Shown here: one piece after another, positions 4,932 through 8,143 of the stretch
How positions within the stretch are numbered: the first letter of the stretch is position 1
Layout: each line of letters begins with the position of its first letter
Notes under the pieces: generated by a model
What the model saw: the letters and a program-made list of their open reading frames with translations, nothing else
Database searches by the model: none
Told to the model about the DNA's origin: nothing
Assembly: GCA_023475715.1 (NCBI GenBank)
Contig: JAMCVO010000181.1
Location: 1-8,143, forward strand
Origin: Actinomycetota bacterium
GTDB taxonomy: Bacteria; Actinomycetota; Humimicrobiia; Humimicrobiales; Humimicrobiaceae
Reading direction: 5' to 3'
DNA length: 8,143 nucleotides
Position numbers and translations under genes: made by a program

Positions 4932-6860
4932 ATGAATAAAAATTTACTGCTTAAAAAATTTAAAAAAAATTTTTTAAGTTATAGATTAATTATTTTAGCG
5001 CTATTATCCTTTTTGATCCCATTTATTTTATATCTTTTGACACTTGAAAGAAAAGTTCTTGGCGGTGACACTACCTGGTACGCTTTGCAGATTCCTCAGA
5101 TGTATGTGCTTGTTCCTACCGGGTATCCTACTTTTTCATTAATCGGAAAACTTATTTCGATGATTCCGATCGGAGACCTGGCATACAGGCTTAATTTATT
5201 TTCAGCAATATTCGGGGCCTTGACAATTTTGTTTATTTTTTTAGCACTGAACAAATTGATTAAAAATGAAATAATCAGTTTGGCCGGCTCTCTTATATTT
5301 GCCTTCACATTAACTTTCTGGACCGTTGCAAATAGGTTGGAGTTTGACACATTAAATAGTTTTTTCATAGCAATGTTAATTTATTCCTTACTGCTTTATA
5401 ATGAAAAGAAATTACGAAGGCAATTATATTTTTGCTTCTTCTGTCTTGGCTTAAGTCTTACCAATCATCCTATTGCTTTCTTCATAGCGCCTGCATTTCT
5501 GTCATATATAATCATTGTCCAACCAAGGATTTTGAAAAGTATCAGGACAATATTTTTAAGCCTTTTATTTTTTCTTATCCCGCTAATTTCATATATCTAT
5601 ATTCTAATAAGATCACTGCAGGGTTTTGGACCGGTAACAAGCCTACAAAAATTTATCTATTATGTTACCGGGCGAAACATAGCAGGAGAATTTCATGGGG
5701 GATTTTATGAAAGTACCAATCTACAAAATGTTTTAAAAGTAATATATGATTTCTTAAATATAATTTATAGAAACTTCGGAATTATTCTTATTATTTTTGC
5801 AGGTATTGGTTTTATTTACTTAATCAAAAAAAATCTGAAATTTGCCGTAATATCATTGCTGGTTATAGTGCTAAGTATTACCATAACCAGCCTGTATCTG
5901 AGTTGGACACCGGAGAACTATGCAATAGATTCAATGATAATCATTACCTTTTACATATCTTCCGGATTTAAGTTTATTTATGATGAACTTTTAATGTTGC
6001 TAAGCAGAGTACAGAAAAGAATACAGATTAGAAAAGCCTTACAGGATGAAAAAATACAGCATAGATTCAATATACAAAAGTATTTGACAGCAACTGTGAT
6101 AATTTTATTCTTTATTCTACAGCCTGCCTTTCTTGCGGCTTCAAACTTCACCCAGGCTGACCATTCCAAACCTGAGGATATTTATCTTTTCTGGAATAAG
6201 ATTTTCAATACTGTTGAAAAAAACTCAATAATTTATGTTAATTCAACTTCGCTTAACATAGGTGCTTTCATTGATGAATATGAGCAGAAAGATAAGAATA
6301 TTGAATTTATAGTCCCGGGCGACTCCGGATATACTGTGGAGGGTGTTAAAGACAATCTCCACCGCGGCAGGAAGATCTATTTTGTAAATGTAAAGGAATC
6401 AATGAAATCCTTTTTTAATTTTGAAAAAATAGACAGTTACCACTGGCCCAGATTTGAAGAAAACATCATATTTTACAAGCTTGTCAGTGAAAAATTAAGC
6501 CTTAAAATCCAGTATCAAATCTCAAGCAGGGAAATAAAATCCGGTGAAAAATTTACAGTTCTTTACAGGGTTATAAATGAAAATAATAAAGATTTGACAA
6601 TTGCCTCACTTGAATTGAGCCTGCCAAAAAATATAATTTTTCTGGGAGTATCAAAACAAGAAGATATTACTGATAGCCCCGGACTGGGACAGGGAAAATA
6701 TATGTGGGTTAAGGAATATAAGATAAAAGCTGAAAGCCAGCTTAGCATTGGGATAGAGCTCCAGGCTGAAAGTCCCGGCCAATCTGTGATAAAATTTGCC
6801 GCCACCTCGCAAAACATTTATATGAACAGCGAAGATTTAAATATTATAGTCAGAGATTGA
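4932..6860 (+). CDS. DUF2723-type membrane glycosyltransferase with C-terminal beta-sandwich
   Basis: This 642-residue protein begins with a basic segment and a helix (18-37). An outside loop follows with GGDTTWY (44-50), whose D46 is in the usual place of the GT-C catalytic acid. Next come PTGYPTFSLIGKL (62-74) and YRLNLFSAIFGA (85-96), which match the HPPGYP...RLNLxSA signature of DUF2723 (protein O-mannosyltransferase-like), although HPP reads VPT here. LGLSLTNHP (172-180) is another family match. About ten helices run to near residue 404. A soluble part (about 405-515) follows, and residues 522-642 resemble a DUF11/CARDB-type Ig-like fold (YRVINENNKDLTIASLELSLPKN, then ISIGIELQAE-like strands). 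The C-terminal half should be extracytoplasmic. The start is ATG 4932, without a visible Shine-Dalgarno, 11 nt after the polyprenyl-phosphate hexose synthase, its likely donor supplier. The acceptor, protein or lipid, is unknown. Confidence 0.8.
   Translation: MNKNLLLKKFKKNFLSYRLIILALLSFLIPFILYLLTLERKVLGGDTTWYALQIPQMYVLVPTGYPTFSLIGKLISMIPIGDLAYRLNLFSAIFGALTILFIFLALNKLIKNEIISLAGSLIFAFTLTFWTVANRLEFDTLNSFFIAMLIYSLLLYNEKKLRRQLYFCFFCLGLSLTNHPIAFFIAPAFLSYIIIVQPRILKSIRTIFLSLLFFLIPLISYIYILIRSLQGFGPVTSLQKFIYYVTGRNIAGEFHGGFYESTNLQNVLKVIYDFLNIIYRNFGIILIIFAGIGFIYLIKKNLKFAVISLLVIVLSITITSLYLSWTPENYAIDSMIIITFYISSGFKFIYDELLMLLSRVQKRIQIRKALQDEKIQHRFNIQKYLTATVIILFFILQPAFLAASNFTQADHSKPEDIYLFWNKIFNTVEKNSIIYVNSTSLNIGAFIDEYEQKDKNIEFIVPGDSGYTVEGVKDNLHRGRKIYFVNVKESMKSFFNFEKIDSYHWPRFEENIIFYKLVSEKLSLKIQYQISSREIKSGEKFTVLYRVINENNKDLTIASLELSLPKNIIFLGVSKQEDITDSPGLGQGKYMWVKEYKIKAESQLSIGIELQAESPGQSVIKFAATSQNIYMNSEDLNIIVRD
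4950..4978 (+). repeat. 12-bp perfect inverted repeat (hairpin) near a start codon
   Basis: Twelve bases (4950-4961, CTTAAAAAATTT) are the exact reverse complement of 4967-4978, with a five-A loop. It lies 18 nt after the ATG at 4932, in codons 7-16 (Lys/Phe/Asn-rich). It could form an all-A/U-rich hairpin in the mRNA just after the start codon. Low-complexity AAA/TTT codons make a chance origin possible. Confidence 0.8.
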
Positions 6861-6861
6861 A

Positions 6862-7950
6862 TCAAGACAGGTATTTGGGAGGTTCTTCTTCCCTTACCTT
6901 GTAGAATGGCATAACCAGAATTATTATTGAAATCACTCCCAGTATTACCGAAAAAAGCAATATTATCAGATGATAATTAAACCCGACAATTATTGAAATT
7001 TCTTTAGTAAAACCAAGTATCACAAATGCCAGGGCAAAAGCACCTTCGTAAGTACCGAATCCTGCCAGCGCATGTGTCGGTAAAACTGCAGAAATCTCTG
7101 CAACTACCGTTCCAAGGAAAATTATCCAGAAACTCATATCCTGGAAATCATACCCCATTGGTTTCATTATCGCATGTATGATGAAATAATATGATGTAAA
7201 TTTCAGTACTCTTATGACAAGGGCCGATAAATATACCTTCCAATATATTCTTCTTTTCTGGATCAATTCGATATTTGCATTAATATCGACAAGTTTCTTA
7301 TAAATATACTGGAGAAATTTGCTTCTGCCCGCTCTAGTCCTTATAAAAATAAAATTCAGCAATTTTATGAACAGTCCGATAATTTTTGAAAGATAGAACA
7401 AAATCAAAAGCGAAACGGCAAGCAGGCCCGCAGCTATAAGAATAATTGCAGTAGAAGATATTGAAAACTTATTTATGCCTACAATGATAATTGAAATAAC
7501 GATCAGGGAAAAAACTATGACCAGATCAAAAATAAGCACCAGTATTAATGTCGAAACACCTATTTCTACAGGAAATTTAAATTTTCTGTTCAGCACATAA
7601 ACATAAGACAATTCACCCGTTCTTGCCGGAAGGACCATGTTAAATGCATTTCTGACAAGTGTTACAAGAAACAAATCCCCCATGTTAACCCTTGACGAGC
7701 CAATAAGTATTTTCTTCTGGTATGCCCTGAAATAATTGCCAATAAACATTATAATAAGGCCAATTACAAGATAGGGCTTATACATGTTCAGGAAAGCATT
7801 TTTAACATCTTCAAAATTAACCTGCCTGAGCAGGTAGTAAACAAGAAAAATTCCCAACCCGGCGACAATGACAATATTTATAGTTCTGAGGATAATGCTC
7901 TTTTTATTGGCTTTTGGTTTTTGGTTTTCTGATTTTAATTTATCTTCCAT
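6862..7950 (-). CDS. Flippase-like/LPG-synthase-TM family membrane protein (UPF0104)
   Basis: This 362-residue protein has a Lys-rich cytoplasmic N-terminus (about 20 residues) and seven to eight hydrophobic helices. The family signature RNAFNMVLPARTGEL is at 100-114, matching the N-x-x-P-A-R-x-G-E core of the PF03706 group. A second conserved block, LPTHALAGFGTYEG (290-303), matches the usual PxxxxGxGxxE element. The group includes the membrane half of lysylphosphatidylglycerol synthase and stand-alone proteins found with polyprenyl-linked glycan genes; a lipid-translocating role is often proposed but not settled. No aminoacyl-transfer domain is attached, so lysyl-PG synthesis is unlikely. 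ATG 7948-7950 was chosen; a TTG two codons earlier is less likely and neither has a clear ribosome binding site. It is transcribed alone in this window, and its stop (6862-6864) is one base from the stop of the DUF2723 gene on the other strand. The function in this locus is inferred from neighbours. Confidence 0.85.
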   Translation of the reverse strand: MEDKLKSENQKPKANKKSIILRTINIVIVAGLGIFLVYYLLRQVNFEDVKNAFLNMYKPYLVIGLIIMFIGNYFRAYQKKILIGSSRVNMGDLFLVTLVRNAFNMVLPARTGELSYVYVLNRKFKFPVEIGVSTLILVLIFDLVIVFSLIVISIIIVGINKFSISSTAIILIAAGLLAVSLLILFYLSKIIGLFIKLLNFIFIRTRAGRSKFLQYIYKKLVDINANIELIQKRRIYWKVYLSALVIRVLKFTSYYFIIHAIMKPMGYDFQDMSFWIIFLGTVVAEISAVLPTHALAGFGTYEGAFALAFVILGFTKEISIIVGFNYHLIILLFSVILGVISIIILVMPFYKVREEEPPKYLS

Positions 7951-8017
7951 ATACAAGTCTTTTATTTTTTAGTTAGCATCTAAAATTTCGTGATAAAAAA
8001 TAAATTGATAAGCCAGG

Positions 8018-8143
8018 TGGGTATTGAGAAAACCATTTGAAGGCTTAAGCGGGCATGGTTCCTCCTCCGGGAGGGGAGCGAAGCCTGAAACTGAGCTGGC
8101 TTTTACTCGCCGGGGAAAAGCCTGCGTGTTTTTGAAATACCCA
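8018..8143. other. Nested palindromic element: structured RNA or ERIC/MITE-like repeat
   Basis: This stretch is about 62% G+C over 8041-8126 in a very AT-rich setting and folds as nested stems. The outer stem pairs TGGGTATT (8018-8025) with AATACCCA (8136-8143) perfectly. After a 3x3 internal loop, AAAAC (8029-8033) pairs with GTTTT (8128-8132). Inside are two hairpins. AGGCTT (8041-8046) pairs with AAGCCT (8081-8086) and is capped by CCTCC-TCCG-GGAGG (8061-8074); the TCCG loop is a UNCG-type stable tetraloop if read on the plus strand. GGCTTTT (8098-8104) pairs with AAAAGCC (8116-8122). The outer arms also look like 16-base terminal inverted repeats (13 of 16 matching), as in MITE or ERIC-type elements. 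I do not recognise a known riboswitch or ncRNA family. The right border may lie beyond the window. The 67 nt between this element and the ATG at 7950 are AT-rich with nothing clear. Confidence 0.65.

Noticed and set aside
6869..6899. Hairpin AGGTA...GGGA/TCCC...TACCT as a bidirectional terminator
   Set aside because: The stem is interrupted by an asymmetric bulge, it lies in coding sequence, and neither strand has a following T-run.
8047..8100. Similarity of GGCATGGT plus a following C-rich stretch to the HDV ribozyme core
   Set aside because: The pairings needed for the nested double pseudoknot (P1 with a nearby downstream strand) could not be found; the nested simple stems explain the sequence better.
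8055..8135. A 26-codon plus-strand reading frame (starting MVPPPGGERS) inside the palindromic element
   Set aside because: It has no ribosome binding site, sits entirely within the hairpins, and its composition is explained by the repeat structure.
8018..8143. Retron msr/msd-like RNA with end-pairing arms
   Set aside because: No reverse transcriptase is visible in the window and no clear branching-guanosine context was identified; it remains untestable without sequence to the right.

Overview
The window is an 8.1 kb piece of low-G+C DNA. It is almost fully coding and looks like a cell-surface glycan or glycolipid locus from a bacterium. A bacterial origin is suggested by clear AGGAG-type ribosome binding sites before two genes (at 1856-1860 and 1393-1396), tight gene spacing, and an RmlC-type cupin paired with a nucleotide-sugar SDR. 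The species cannot be named from sequence alone. The long runs of polytopic membrane proteins of candidate-phylum flavour suggest an uncultured anaerobe, but that is only an inference.

Layout. From 4003 down to the left edge, five genes run on the minus strand: a polytopic GT-C-like glycosyltransferase (2687-4003), an unrecognised membrane-anchored protein (1869-2621), a short RmlC-like cupin (1399-1848), an NAD-dependent epimerase/dehydratase (353-1384) and the start of an FAD-dependent DAO-family oxidoreductase (1-308, cut by the window edge). The last four are separated by 14-44 nt and look co-transcribed. A 224-bp AT-rich divergent intergenic region (4004-4227) separates this block from two plus-strand genes 11 nt apart: a family-2 polyprenyl-phosphate hexose synthase (4228-4920) and a large DUF2723-type membrane glycosyltransferase with a C-terminal beta-sandwich (4932-6860). 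A third transcription unit on the minus strand (6862-7950) encodes a flippase-like/LPG-synthase-TM (UPF0104) membrane protein. It meets the plus-strand unit with one base between the two stop codons.

How the genes may work together (inference). The SDR and the cupin would modify a nucleotide sugar in the cytoplasm. The family-2 enzyme would load a hexose onto a polyprenyl phosphate. The two multi-pass GT-C-like enzymes would use lipid-linked sugars outside the membrane. The UPF0104 protein is of a kind often found with such pathways.

The two most unusual non-coding signals are a perfect 25-bp inverted repeat, with arms inside two adjacent genes (225-249 and 369-393), and a G+C-rich nested palindromic element running into the right edge (8018-8143). 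The second could be a structured RNA or an ERIC/MITE-like repeat. No tRNA, rRNA, CRISPR array, complete insertion sequence or convincing intrinsic terminator was seen.
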